A program made the position numbers and the translations under genes. A stretch of DNA of 64,000 nucleotides. It comes from Limnephilus marmoratus (taxonomy: Eukaryota; Arthropoda; Insecta; Trichoptera; Limnephilidae). Shown piece by piece: positions 56,201 through 59,089 of the stretch. The first letter of the stretch is position 1. Each line of letters begins with the position of its first letter. The notes under the pieces are model-generated. The model made no database searches and was not told where the DNA came from. It worked only from the letters and a program-made list of their open reading frames with translations. The stretch is taken from assembly GCA_917880885.1 (NCBI GenBank), contig OU862907.1:70737072-70801071 (forward strand). The letters are read 5' to 3'.

Positions 56201-56625
56201 GTTAGATGTTTTTGGGGTGTTATGCCGTGTTGCGCTACCTCCTTCTTTAGCCAACATTTCGGACAGCGTTACAGTGCCCGAAATCTGCACATCTGCCCTG
56301 ATGATGGACACGGTAACTCTGTCCGAAACGTTGGCTAACGAAGGAGGTAGCACAACACGGCATAACACCCCAAAAACAACTAACGAAAATATGTTTGTAT
56401 AGGTTAATTATGTAGTTTCAGCATCCTCCAGTAGATGTCATTGGTATTGATTATTACATGATTAACCTATAGACTACAATAACGGGTGACCTTAATGTAG
56501 TGAAAGTGTACCTGCGCGGCGCATAGAGCCTCCCTGGCTGAGTCGCGATCGCGGTGCGCCGCATGAAGTCGCGCGGACAGTTCCAACACTTCGTTCTTCA
56601 GCGAAGAAACTGCTGCCAAATGGAG
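17071..56625 (-). CDS. MCC: MCC-like coiled-coil scaffold gene, 15 exons (5' partial)
   Basis: Fifteen GT/AG exons on the - strand join in frame, except at one junction, into about 650 residues. Several blocks match what I know of vertebrate MCC (human 829 residues): 'AVAEHL' followed by a coiled coil, 'GALRMALAAADRAVEAYDVL' (human form ..ALRLALQYSEQCIEAYELL), 'EEERLRGHVSRLKRERT' (human ..EDEQRLKDYIQQLKNDRA), and 'LDMETAVLMQEVMSLREERA' (human ..LDLENAVLMQELMAMKEEM). MCC is a cytoplasmic or membrane-associated coiled-coil protein linked to cell polarity, cell migration and beta-catenin or NF-kappaB signalling. It binds PDZ proteins such as Scribble through its C-terminus in vertebrates. Here the C-terminus is THQL, which lacks the Ser/Thr at -2 of a class I PDZ ligand, and the last coiled coil of the vertebrate protein is not seen. 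The N-terminus is not in the exons found. Exons are GC-rich against AT-rich introns. Confidence 0.85.
17300..17450. repeat. Two tandem copies of a 73-bp segment
   Basis: 'aatgtcaggggcaaagaac' to 'cctctcatgagggggt' occurs twice in a row with a few differences, in the last MCC-like intron. Confidence 0.7.
17618..17685 (-). CDS. MCC: MCC-like exon n (68 nt)
   Basis: Acceptor TTTCAG, donor CAG/GTAAAT. It reads 'ANCNMDNNEELKKCPRCGSQ' then 'PG' plus two bases. C-P-R-C-G resembles half of a zinc knuckle, but no partner cysteines follow. This segment has no counterpart that I recall in vertebrate MCC. Confidence 0.65.
17735..18325. repeat. 16-bp tandem repeat (about 37 copies)
   Basis: Units 'ccaccatcatcccaag' with variants at two positions fill about 590 bp between exons n and m, ending about 55 bp from the donor of exon m. 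A block of several units is itself repeated (17,875-18,010 and 18,060-18,195), a sign of unequal exchange. Confidence 0.85.
18381..18497 (-). CDS. MCC: MCC-like exon m (117 nt)
   Basis: Acceptor TTTGCAG, donor CAG/GTGTGC, 39 codons, phase 0 to 0. It reads 'TNSLSGAEEGESERRLLEAL' then 'ARENTLKTRLQRLMASVNQ', matching the late MCC coiled coil (..AIRREKKLKARVQELVSAL..). A 16-bp tandem repeat begins within about 60 bp of the donor. Confidence 0.8.
18555..19250. repeat. About 53-bp tandem repeat split by a SINE
   Basis: Units 'ttctacaaagtaggcttct' plus 'gaagtcctattacaaagtag' fill 18,585-18,820 and 19,022-19,245. The array is broken by a tRNA-derived SINE at about 18,822-19,018. Confidence 0.8.
18822..19018 (+). 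mobile_element. tRNA-derived SINE inserted in the tandem array
   Basis: Begins 'cggtcagtgggcatagcgct', with an A-box-like 'tgggcatagcgcttgg' and a B-box-like 'tgttcgattcctcg', and ends in an A-rich tail. The 53-bp array continues on both sides. Confidence 0.6.
19335..19562 (+). pseudogene. Non-LTR reverse-transcriptase C-terminal relic
   Basis: The + frame reads 'KAYVRPLLEYALQIWTPYL', then stops, then 'RGDMIEFQNF'. These are the 'xxVRPxLEYxxxxWxPxL' and 'RGDMIExYK' motifs after the RT domain of LINEs. Confidence 0.6.
19630..19915 (-). repeat. Dispersed repeat family C copy
   Basis: Reverse complement of the family at 3,781-4,060; ends 'gtggccgggtctgctagt'. A LINE-type tail with 'gaggtgatttttcaca' follows at 20,157-20,215. 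Confidence 0.6.
20250..21419. mobile_element. TIR element with TAA duplication (Harbinger-like, non-autonomous)
   Basis: Left end 'cagccttactaaaaaa' is matched by the right end 'ttttttagtaaggctg'. TAA flanks both (20,247-20,249 and 21,420-21,422). A 3-bp TWA duplication suggests PIF/Harbinger. The 1.17-kb interior is AT-rich with no transposase frame. Confidence 0.55.
22211..22288 (-). CDS. MCC: MCC-like exon l (78 nt)
   Basis: Acceptor GACCAG with a weak pyrimidine tract, donor CAG/GTCAGT, phase 0 to 0. It reads 'EVMSLREERAELRARLRSLR' then 'PPGTRQ' and continues the coiled coil started in exon k (..AVLMQ/EVMSLREERAEL..). Confidence 0.8.
22380..23120. repeat. Two repeat E fragments in opposite orientation
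   Basis: 22,380-22,640 is repeat E in minus orientation ('gtagcaagtaagaatctggg', then '..agagactccggctggagag'). 22,760-23,120 is a plus-orientation copy ending 'ggtctcctgtatagagc'. Confidence 0.5.
23162..23280 (-). CDS. MCC: MCC-like exon k (119 nt)
   Basis: Acceptor CTTGCAG, donor CAG/GTCAAA. It reads '(D)DGDGIDDNLSGAARGSD' then 'KMRCLDAADARKLDMETAVL' and 'MQ'. LDxExAVLMQ is a signature of MCC. Ends phase 0. Confidence 0.85.
23465..24800 (+). repeat. 44-bp hairpin minisatellite (about 29 copies)
   Basis: The unit runs 'ggcactggcggtgctaccca' then 'tattgtgggtagctatcac' then 'acaaa' or 'tcaaa'. Each unit holds the inverted repeat gctaccca / tgggtagc around a 5-base loop. In the middle of the array 'acaaa' and 'tcaaa' units alternate, making an 88-bp dimer period. 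The right edge is degenerate. It lies in the intron between exons k and j. A copy of the family in opposite orientation is at 35,345-35,775. Confidence 0.9.
24955..25082 (-). CDS. MCC: MCC-like exon j (128 nt)
   Basis: Acceptor CTTGCAG, donor TGG/GTGCGT. In the joined frame it reads 'CDNDGSAWTPGEEERLRGHV' then 'SRLKRERTVAASGAQPAQWP' and 'LL'. The EEERLRxxxxxLKxxR stretch fits MCC. It ends with one leftover base that joins AC of exon k as Asp. Confidence 0.8.
25100..25310 (+). repeat. Partial dispersed repeat family B
   Basis: Shares the C/T-rich stretch ('cctttcccatccgt') and the end 'atgaaggagctcactatctt' with family B, but lacks its left end. It lies in the intron just upstream of exon j. 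Confidence 0.5.
25992..28313 (-). mobile_element. 2.3-kb TIR transposon with 8-bp duplication
   Basis: Left end 'tagggtgtcccaggct' and reverse complement of the right end 'tagggcgtcccaaaaa' are inverted repeats. Similarity continues inward ('gcataccctct', then 'cccgtgccgacttg'). The 8-bp duplication 'atgtacgt' flanks both ends (25,984-25,991 and 28,314-28,321). Copy 2 of repeat G at about 49,430 has the target once, so the ends are firm. Length and duplication fit hAT, but the protein relic inside shows no clear hAT motif. Confidence 0.8.
26354..28074 (-). pseudogene. Broken transposon protein inside the 2.3-kb element
   Basis: Five consecutive - strand blocks (28,074-27,739; 27,778-27,518; 27,411-27,175; about 27,140-26,643; 26,605-26,354) look like one protein split by frameshifts or stops. 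Seen in order are 'SNGQVLGVLFYNI', a Lys-rich region, 'RPPGAMHQARWTARAIYSLK', a Leu-rich stretch and 'AVNDTAERAVKLMQDF' near the end. The PPGAxHxARW and NDxAER motifs remind me of a multicopy insect protein family whose function I cannot name. It is most likely this element's own transposase. Confidence 0.5.
29121..29275 (-). CDS. MCC: MCC-like exon i (155 nt)
   Basis: Acceptor ATTGCAG, donor CCA/GTGAGT. It reads 'DGLGSGNTVRMRVATERVAR' then 'GLLARLDGEAHGQLRAEAVG' and 'PWADPAAMLLYQ'. The A-x-x-L-L-x-x-L-D-G core fits MCC (..AKALLMKLDGS..). The exon is strikingly GC-rich in an AT-rich region. Confidence 0.8.
29480..29990 (+). pseudogene. Jockey-like reverse-transcriptase C-terminal relic
   Basis: Reads 'GVVFDPKLTFSCHISQLTQS' and 'YKLLGFITRICKQF', then shifts frame to 'RSKLEYASDVWAPYHQKYID' and 'MLEQIQKKFLRYVY'. 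These are the GVxxDxxLxFxxHI, RSxLEYASxVWxPY and QxxFLRY motifs of insect non-LTR elements. At least one frameshift breaks it. Confidence 0.7.
30180..30570 (-). repeat. SINE A fragment and LINE C-terminal fragment
   Basis: 30,180-30,360 matches the SINE A body ('cgcacaagagtttcaacct'). 30,360-30,570 matches the minus-strand LINE piece at 58,419-58,691 ('ccgacttcttctaccattca'), decayed. Confidence 0.5.
30648..30777 (-). CDS. MCC: MCC-like exon h (130 nt)
   Basis: Acceptor TTTTTTAG, donor CAG/GTACCA. It reads 'LSLACAQCSAEAGALRMALA' then 'AADRAVEAYDVLLALAETSE' and 'HTQ'. This is the best-conserved MCC block (..ALRLAL..IEAYELLLALAESE.. in the human protein). It needs two bases from the exon before it but exon g supplies one. 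Confidence 0.85.
31158..31320 (-). CDS. MCC: MCC-like exon g (163 nt)
   Basis: Acceptor TTTGCAG, donor CAGACAG/GTAGGC. It reads 'VYSSAVAEHLTRGSTSHCEE', an acidic stretch, then 'RLNARLDRLEADNMLLAVTL' and 'RESKETQT' plus one base. AVAEHL and the RLxxRxxxLxxxNxLLxxTLxExK pattern match vertebrate MCC closely. Its final phase does not fit exon h by one base (see findings). Confidence 0.85.
31340..31890 (+). pseudogene. Non-LTR reverse-transcriptase relic (motif A to tail)
   Basis: Reads 'FSLDVCKAFDKVWLRGLIYK', which carries RT motif A (D-x-x-K-A-F-D-x-V-W), then 'AGVPQGSIL' (motif B), then stops, then 'FFKQWRISINPFKTAVCIFS' and 'KYLGVTLDNRLTWKKHI'. The order fits a Jockey-type RT. The YxDD motif is lost. 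It starts about 20 bp upstream of MCC-like exon g. Confidence 0.75.
31940..32160 (+). pseudogene. LINE C-terminal relic
   Basis: Reads 'LRRMCGKIMYDRVRNVKIRE' then 'IKKGTLRWFGHVERM', the terminal 'LRWFGHVxRM' motif of LINE ORF2. The same region of a related element lies at 58,419-58,691 (-). Confidence 0.65.
32180..32500 (-). repeat. Dispersed repeat family B copy, minus
   Basis: Reverse orientation of family B with a G/A-rich middle. It is followed at 32,505-32,640 by a common insect SINE-like phrase 'tacccgcggcttcgctcgca' and 'gggataaaaagtagcctatg'. Confidence 0.55.
32676..33115 (+). repeat. Dispersed repeat family B copy, plus
   Basis: From 'agcgagtttgcggtacgcgt' to 'cggcgattcatttttattta'; close to the copy at 2,999-3,435. 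It ends about 35 bp from the donor of MCC-like exon f. Confidence 0.6.
33151..33272 (-). CDS. MCC: MCC-like exon f (122 nt)
   Basis: Acceptor CTTGCAG, donor GGG/GTGAAT. It reads '(P)CVRSGVIPSTSPQTKIAS' then 'RVRLRRTHEDARLTGKDICQ' and 'EG'. The K-I-A-x-R-V-x-L-x-R segment fits MCC. A shorter acceptor at 33,231 (CCGCAG) would also be open but does not fit the phase of exon e. Confidence 0.75.
33381..34302. mobile_element. Internally deleted P-like element, 0.92 kb
   Basis: Left end 'gaaggtcaaaatatttccac' and reverse complement of the right end 'gaagatcaaaatatttccac' form inverted repeats of about 34 bases. 33,478-33,690 matches 59,848-60,050, directly upstream of the THAP coding frame. 33,691 onward matches 63,795-64,000. 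All sequence between is missing, with the join in 'gcttgtgctatacattatac'. It looks like a non-autonomous deletion derivative. No clear target duplication was found. Confidence 0.75.
34324..34975 (-). pseudogene. Jockey-like RT C-terminal relic
   Basis: On the - strand 34,960-34,790 reads 'DQLRYGGSIEARVKLASQKL' then 'GVLYRA'. 34,731-34,324 reads 'LEHRRRVGMLSLFYRYYNGR' then 'CSEELASLIP'. These are adjacent C-terminal motifs of one LINE type, with a gap and frameshift between them. Confidence 0.7.
35147..35319 (-). CDS. MCC: MCC-like exon e (173 nt)
   Basis: In the frame set by exon d it reads 'LRCRRRPSPRSPRRNNTGEQ' then 'SPREPQQQQDQRHPHDREED' and 'EQLQQRFPSLALSRQHS'. This is a basic Ser/Pro/Arg stretch followed by a Gln-rich one. 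A second frame is also open through the exon, but only this one joins both neighbours. Donor CTC/GTGAGT. Confidence 0.75.
35345..35775 (-). repeat. Minisatellite of the 44-bp family, inverted
   Basis: About nine units of 'gatagcttcccaaatttggg' plus 'cagcaccgctcatgcccttg' plus 'agc'. The reverse complement aligns with the unit at 23,465-24,800 (ctatcnctcaanggca..gcggtgct.ccca). Each unit has the palindrome cccaaatttggg and an inverted gctca/tgagc. It begins about 25 bp upstream of MCC-like exon e. Confidence 0.85.
36020..36190 (-). repeat. Dispersed repeat E fragment
   Basis: Contains 'gtgtccaggagtgacggacg' and 'ctccctcaactagt' as in other minus-orientation copies. Confidence 0.55.
36299..37395. 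mobile_element. 1.1-kb inverted-repeat element with tRNA-like ends
   Basis: Arms 36,299-36,330 ('ctacattgaaaaaatcttcc' onward) and 37,364-37,395 are complementary over 32 bases with one mismatch. Just inside the left arm is the 3' half of a tRNA-like sequence, and just inside the right arm a complete one (37,291-37,362), both in + orientation. 36,690-36,980 resembles an old copy of the P-like sequence at 34,090-34,255. Confidence 0.6.
37291..37362 (+). tRNA. tRNA-like sequence, probably a pseudogene or SINE head
   Basis: Can be folded as a cloverleaf. Acceptor GCCGACA/TGGCGGC has one mismatch; D stem is GCTC/GAGC; anticodon stem TTTGA/TCAGA; T stem GCGGG/CCCGT around TTCGAGT. The A box (tagctcaatggtagagc) and B box (ggttcgagtcc) are good. 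The anticodon loop CCAGATA lacks the usual T at position 33, so a working tRNA is doubtful. The body resembles tRNA-Cys. Confidence 0.45.
37431..37500 (-). repeat. tRNA-derived SINE head (minus)
   Basis: The reverse complement has an A-box-like 'gtggtcgaggggtaagg' and a B-box-like 'gggttcaaatctcgg'. The same head type occurs at 1158-1222 and 62,583-62,652. It ends about 70 bp downstream of the donor of exon d. Confidence 0.55.
37570..37769 (-). CDS. MCC: MCC-like exon d (200 nt)
   Basis: Acceptor CTTCCAG and donor GAG/GTTAGT. It reads 'APETPTSPAALPVPEFPPAQ', then Q/S/P-rich sequence, then 'STSFDEEETIEIDR'. It is a low-complexity linker followed by an acidic patch. It ends with two leftover bases AG that join G of the next exon as Arg. 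Confidence 0.8.
37817..37948 (-). CDS. Possible extra MCC-like exon: tandem copy of exon d
   Basis: A tandem duplication (period about 178 bp) repeats the first part of exon d with its acceptor (TTACAG). The frame is open: 'APETPTSLAVLPVPEFPPTQ' then 'HPQQSQQLSQQLYTPSPHP' and 'LADSS'. A weak donor TCG/GTGATT would end it in phase 0, so its 44 codons could be included without shifting the frame. Without that donor, an in-frame TAA follows before the next acceptor. Whether it is used cannot be told from sequence. Confidence 0.4.
38060..38407 (-). pseudogene. LINE RT relic, downstream half (split by LTR element)
   Basis: On the - strand reads 'IYRRILKSSWMDRVTRNEQ', shifts frame, then 'KTIKIRKLQYLGHVMRQPEK' and 'IDGRRGPGRRRTS', typical of LINE ORF2 tails. 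The upstream half is at 44,314-44,552, on the far side of the LTR retrotransposon. Confidence 0.75.
38408..39453 (-). repeat. 3' LTR of the Gypsy-type element
   Basis: Matches 43,268-44,313 at a constant offset of 4,860 bp with no difference seen. It contains no long frame. Confidence 0.9.
39454..42185 (-). other. Internal non-coding part of the LTR element
   Basis: About 2.7 kb of A-rich sequence with stops in all frames lies where pol would be expected. No RT or integrase motif was recognised. It may have been replaced by unrelated sequence, as in other non-autonomous LTR elements. Confidence 0.65.
42186..42650 (-). CDS. Gag-like protein of the LTR element
   Basis: ATG at 42,650 opens 154 codons. 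The N-terminal third is polar with an N/T/S-rich stretch. The second part 'WGVKFNGSSDIRDFIQRVEE' then 'LLEGRALLWYRT' is the capsid-like pattern of insect Gypsy-type Gag (W-x-x-x-F-x-G, E-G-x-A-x-x-W-Y). The protein stops soon after this, with no Cys-His knuckle, so it is shorter than a usual Gag. It may still help packaging of the element's RNA. Confidence 0.7.
   Translation of the reverse strand: MSLSNINGASKEEMIQMLSDVNITPEPTLSTMREQARIYNRNLKQSSGTSSQQETSSDESPNTNTNITNNYYQNITTNPSVHSWGVKFNGSSDIRDFIQRVEELSRCRHIELSLVITSFADLLEGRALLWYRTIYKDNLFTGCPVLSAIKILRI
43268..44313 (-). repeat. 5' LTR of the Gypsy-type element
   Basis: On the - strand it begins TGTCACGTAAAT at 44,313. The primer-binding site follows immediately below 43,268. 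It should hold the element's promoter. Confidence 0.9.
44314..44552 (-). pseudogene. LINE RT relic, upstream half (split by LTR element)
   Basis: Reads 'EIKCRIEQARTTFIRMKKMF', 'CSHDLNLGLRMRMVICYMFS' and 'VLFYGMEAWT', then 'LEAFEM', the post-RT region of a CR1/Dong-type LINE. The next codon is a stop, so it was already dead before the LTR element landed. Confidence 0.75.
44741..44841 (-). CDS. MCC: MCC-like exon c (101 nt)
   Basis: Bounded by ATTACAG and CAG/GTAATA. It reads '(E)VETSCRDNSVTGASDRTT' then 'SLGDADETASVHNDQ', a Ser/Thr/Asp-rich, probably disordered linker. It ends in phase 0. The RT-derived satellite begins about 65 bp upstream in the intron. Confidence 0.75.
44905..46215 (-). 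repeat. About 250-bp satellite made from an RT fragment
   Basis: Six units start near 44,920, 45,179, 45,450, 45,704, 45,922 and 46,170. Each - strand unit opens with a GVPQGTHSGPLL-like sequence, motif B of a non-LTR reverse transcriptase, followed by a conserved non-RT tail. Frames are partly open but shift between units. Confidence 0.8.
46550..46790 (+). pseudogene. LINE RT C-terminal relic
   Basis: Short + strand pieces 'SIEARVKL' and 'RALEHRHPVGIPSLFYQLVH' match the same LINE type as 34,324-34,975 and 11,765-12,000. Confidence 0.55.
46850..47275 (-). pseudogene. RTE-like ORF2 C-terminus, open for 141 codons
   Basis: Reads 'YGCEALTLTVKMVEMLDTFE', 'RKVLRRICGPV', 'LLRLRWAGHVQRMPDTRVPK' and 'GRPRLRWEDEVRGDAAQLL'. 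This is the standard tail of RTE-type elements. It is intact over the piece but lacks the RT and endonuclease parts. Confidence 0.8.
47278..47793. mobile_element. Foldback-like repeat H, copy 1
   Basis: From 'ggcgtctactgatatctaca' to 'atctggagtcgtt'. The left half repeats 'gttgacgaatatctacagct' and the right half carries the complement 'ctgtagatattagtcaacac'. Copy 2 is at 57,249-57,762. No coding frame. Confidence 0.65.
47800..49057. other. Intron sequence without recognised gene
   Basis: Apart from a repeat E scrap near 48,930-49,035 nothing was identified. 48,240-48,730 has a more balanced base composition and could be a solo LTR, but I found no second copy. Confidence 0.35.
49496..49835. 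mobile_element. 340-bp MITE with TA duplication
   Basis: Left 'tacaacgtgtccggaaactc' and reverse complement of the right 'tacaaggtgtccggaaactc' start arms of about 41 near-perfect bases, extending weakly to about 58. TA flanks both. Repeat G copy 1 lacks it. Interior is non-coding. TA duplication suggests a Tc1/mariner relative. Confidence 0.7.
49970..50167 (-). pseudogene. Mariner transposase, C-terminal part
   Basis: Reads 'NFLQGKKFNSDGAVQTAFKD' and 'PNGFFSKGIDELPIRWQKCI' then 'DSNGTYFD', the C-terminus of mellifera-type mariner transposase. The middle third, with the active site, is deleted between this and the N-terminal part. Confidence 0.9.
50216..50626 (-). pseudogene. Mariner transposase, N-terminal part
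   Basis: Starts MENLKYRIIYECEFHRG and includes 'TSAAETARRINDVYGDGAAK' and 'WFQRFRSGNFDLQNKPRGR', the helix-turn-helix DNA-binding region and linker of mariner. It reaches 'RWVPHEL' and then is cut. The catalytic D,D,D centre is absent, so it cannot transpose. Confidence 0.9.
51087..51240 (-). CDS. MCC: MCC-like exon b (154 nt)
   Basis: Starts in phase 0 after TTTCAG and ends with one leftover base before GTATGG. It reads 'GECGRLRNTLALQARSSEER' then 'MTELHGVIAELRRLCSARDR' and 'AAIQELREEDS', a coiled coil with strong E/R heptads. The leftover G joins AA of the next exon to give Glu. Confidence 0.8.
51588..51814. mobile_element. 227-bp MITE with ends gggtcgtccattaatcac
   Basis: Left 'gggtcgtccattaatcac' and right 'gtgattaatggacgaccc' are inverted repeats. 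Two G runs of 13-14 lie inside. It resembles a MITE-like sequence common in insect genomes. Interior non-coding. Confidence 0.7.
51976..53607. mobile_element. Foldback-type element with internal 94-bp array
   Basis: Arms of about 355 bp (51,976-52,330 and 53,243-53,607) are inverted copies. Each arm is built of two related halves containing 'gaatctgaaagaattaggcg'. Between them lies a tandem array and unique AT-rich sequence. The structure fits Foldback-like elements; no transposase frame is seen. Confidence 0.75.
52475..53067 (+). repeat. 94-bp tandem repeat (about 6.3 copies)
   Basis: Units 'caaaccatgttacacaaacc' to 'gacgcgagcaggcggtataa' repeat with very few changes. The last two complete units carry 'taaaattg' in place of 'tttgccgtg'. 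The array ends at three TTAGG repeats (53,066-53,083). Confidence 0.9.
53640..53990 (-). repeat. Dispersed repeat F, minus copy
   Basis: Reverse complement of 12,600-12,960, for example 'ctgaaacgggtatccttccc'. It directly abuts the foldback element. Confidence 0.6.
53991..55337. other. Intron sequence without recognised feature
   Basis: AT-rich, stop-rich, with a somewhat GC-richer patch at 54,410-54,560. No gene or clear repeat was recognised. Confidence 0.4.
55342..55953. mobile_element. piggyBac-like non-autonomous element (612 bp)
   Basis: TTAA flanks both ends (55,338-55,341 and 55,954-55,957). Ends 'cctttaactatggacgt' and 'acgtccatagttaaagg' are perfect 17-base inverted repeats. Sub-terminal 'gacgtcgggtc' and 'gacccgacgtc' form a second inverted pair. 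No transposase frame. TTAA plus CCTT-type ends is typical of piggyBac. Confidence 0.8.
56195..56400. repeat. Inverted repeat with about 95-bp arms
   Basis: 'tgttttggggtgttatgccg'-type sequence on the left (actual left arm has one mismatch) returns reversed as 'cggcataacaccccaaaaac' on the right, including 'aacatttcggacagcgttac' against 'gtaactctgtccgaaacgtt'. A single arm of this sequence also occurs at 8,728-8,800. Confidence 0.75.
56512..56625 (-). CDS. MCC: MCC-like exon a (38 codons)
   Basis: Acceptor TTTCAG and donor CAG/GTACAC bound 114 nt, phase 0 to 0. It reads 'LHLAAVSSLKNEVLEL' then 'SARLHAAHRDRDSAREALCA', a regular heptad pattern of a coiled coil. It is the most upstream exon I recognise; earlier exons should lie beyond 56,700 or outside the window. 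Confidence 0.75.
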
Positions 56626-56840
56626 CTGAAACCAACAAACATTACACCTTCATTATTTAGCACACACACACACACACGTCATTAGACATTTCCACGGTCA
56701 AAATTGGAAACATAAACTACAATTACGTGATGAAAGAATTAATTTATAATTTTTATTTATAACTTTATGAGAAAAACCTCATATTATAATATTTAATTAA
56801 ATGAAGACAATATTAGCGAAACTCAATCGAAAATCTGGAA

Positions 56841-57112
56841 ACAGAAAAATCAGAAAAATATATTTGCACATCTGGGACTTGATTTCCGGGCAAATGCGCT
56901 ACCACTGCGCCAAGGTGTCGAATCCAAATCGGTCATTTTTAACTGTATCACACTTCGACTAAAAACCACCCACATTATCTTCATTTTCTTAACGCATATT
57001 TAATTGGCTGCTATCTGCTGTATGATCGAAAAATTCAAACCCGAACTAAATGAGAATGCAAAAGGTCCTAGGTTCGAGTCCCAGAGGTGCAAATATCTTT
57101 TTCTGATTTTTC
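56841..57112. mobile_element. 270-bp inverted-repeat element with tRNA-like ends
   Basis: Left 'aaaaatcagaaaaatatatt' and right 'aatatctttttctgattttt' pair; the pairing extends through 'tgcacatctgggact' / 'agtcccagaggtgca', so the tRNA 3' half is part of the arms. Behind the left arm, on the - strand, is an A box 'tggcgcagtggtagcgc'. Confidence 0.6.
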
Positions 57113-57248
57113 AAAATAATAAAATATGTACATTTCAAACAATTTTTTTTTAACTAAATGGCCCAACTTTGACTTTAACTTCTGTTTAAGTAGTTCTAAT
57201 ACAAATTAGGCTATAATTTTGGACAACACTTGTATAGTTAAGGTGGGA

Positions 57249-57762
57249 GGCGTCTACTAACATCTACAGGAATTCCAAAAACTGAAAAAATCGAACTAAT
57301 ATCTATGAGAACCAAAGTGTTGACTAATATCTACAGCTCAAACTGTTGACTAATATCTATGAGAACCAAAGTGTTGACAAATATCTACAGCTCAAACTGC
57401 TGACTAATATCTATGAGAACAAAAGTGTTGACGAATATCTACAGCACTGGCAGAGGTTGGATTTGCAATTATGTATAGCATATTGGAATAACGTAATATT
57501 GCGTATGCAGTTTAAAAAACTTAATTTATGCAAGTATGTTTGTAAAAATCCCTAATATCGGACTATTGGACACATTTAGCTGATTAGTCCAACCTACGCT
57601 CTGTAGATATTAGTCAACACTGGGACCGTCATAGATATTCGTCCGACCTAAGCTCTGTAGATATTAGTCAACACTCTGAAGTTCGTAGATATTAGTTTAA
57701 CATATGAGCTGTGGATATTCGTCCGACATACAGGTTGTAGGTAGATATTAGTATCTGGAGTC
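57249..57762. mobile_element. Foldback-like repeat H, copy 2
   Basis: Near-identical to 47,278-47,793, from 'ggcgtctactaacatctaca' to 'tctggagtcgtt'. Flanking sequences differ, so this is a second insertion. Confidence 0.7.
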
Positions 57763-58028
57763 GTTAAGGGGTGGTGAGTAACATAGAAAAAAAATTCTTA
57801 AAAACGTATATATTATTTTCGATTTAAAACCAATTCTGTTTTCTGTTCCTGTTTTTGTCCACCTGCAAAATGTTAAGAGATACTTTGAAACTGAGAAACT
57901 CGTTGGAACACTAGTGTCAGCAGCAAGAACCTCATTCATCAGGTCTATTAGAGTAAATTACCTTTGATTGGACAGCAAACACCTCCGTCATAGATCACCC
58001 AAAGTGTCATGCTACATTTGATGACTTA

Positions 58029-59089
58029 GGGTGGGTTTTTTCATTTGCACTCTACTTTAGCTTAGCAGTTTACAGTTCCTTTTGCAGTGCATTTGACATT
58101 TACGGCAAAATGGATTTTTTCACAATGCCAACTGCTTAGGAAAAAGTAAATAGGGATGACAGCATAAAAACTAACCTAATTCCCACATTTTCATATTGAG
58201 AACTGTGTATATATTTTTTTACCCACACAATAAATGTCAAATATTGTGTGCGAATTGCTTCATCTATGGTTGCGTTGTTGTTTGTTTCACATTTTAACTA
58301 ACCTAACTAATCATCACGCCGTTTCCACGCAGGGGTAGGCAGAGAGGACGGACCGCCAAACAACTCGGTCTTGGCACACACTCTTTGCCTCACTCACATT
58401 CGTACATCGTCTCATACATTATCTTCTATTATTCTGACTTTTGACATGGCCCGACTCAAGTATCTGATTCACTTGATCGTGCCATGTCTTCCTCGGGCGT
58501 CCCCGACTTCTTCTACCATTCAAATTCGCGTTGTATATTCTTCTTACACTACTTTCTTCGTTCATTTGCTCTACATGCCCAAACCATCTGAGGGTCCCTT
58601 TCTTAATCTCACGCATTATGCTTACATCAGCCTTACATTCTTTGCGGATATCCACATTTCTCACACGATCATACATTGTTTTACCACACATACGTCTCAG
58701 GGATCACGTTTTAAATTGTAATAAAATTATTAGCAATGAGTAATTCTTTCGAATAACATATCATTTCATATCTGCAATTAATGTAGTCAAAAGTCGAGCA
58801 GCTTCTTTATTAACGCGAAATCGGCATACGAAATCTAGGTCTTCCATTAGATAGAAATTCCTGCGTACATTATGTGGCTTAATCTCTGAACTGTCACTGA
58901 CATTTAGACAACGGCCGCCATTTTGGTTACCTTTACTTTAGCATTTGCAGCACCATTGTGGGCCTGTAAGATGTAAGGTGAAAGTAAACGGTAAATGTCA
59001 AATGAAAAAACCCATTTCTATGACTTTGACCGTTTACTTTTACAATTAGCATTGCATTTAGCATTCTCGGTAAATGAAGAAACCCACCC
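58029..59089. mobile_element. TIR element with TTA duplication (Harbinger-like)
   Basis: Left 'gggtgggttttttcattt' and reverse complement of the right 'gggtgggtttcttcattt' are inverted repeats flanked by TTA (58,026-58,028; 59,090-59,092). Repeat E continues on both sides, which supports the borders. A LINE fragment is nested within; no transposase is seen. Confidence 0.65.
58419..58691 (-). pseudogene. LINE ORF2 C-terminal relic
   Basis: Reads 'MCGKTMYDRVRNVDIRKECK', 'KKGTLRWFGHVEQM' and 'GRRSRGRPRKTWHDQV', the terminal motifs of LINE ORF2. 90 codons remain open. Related pieces lie at 31,940-32,160 (+), 30,360-30,570 (-), 6,920-7,000 and 4,890-5,170. Confidence 0.75.
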
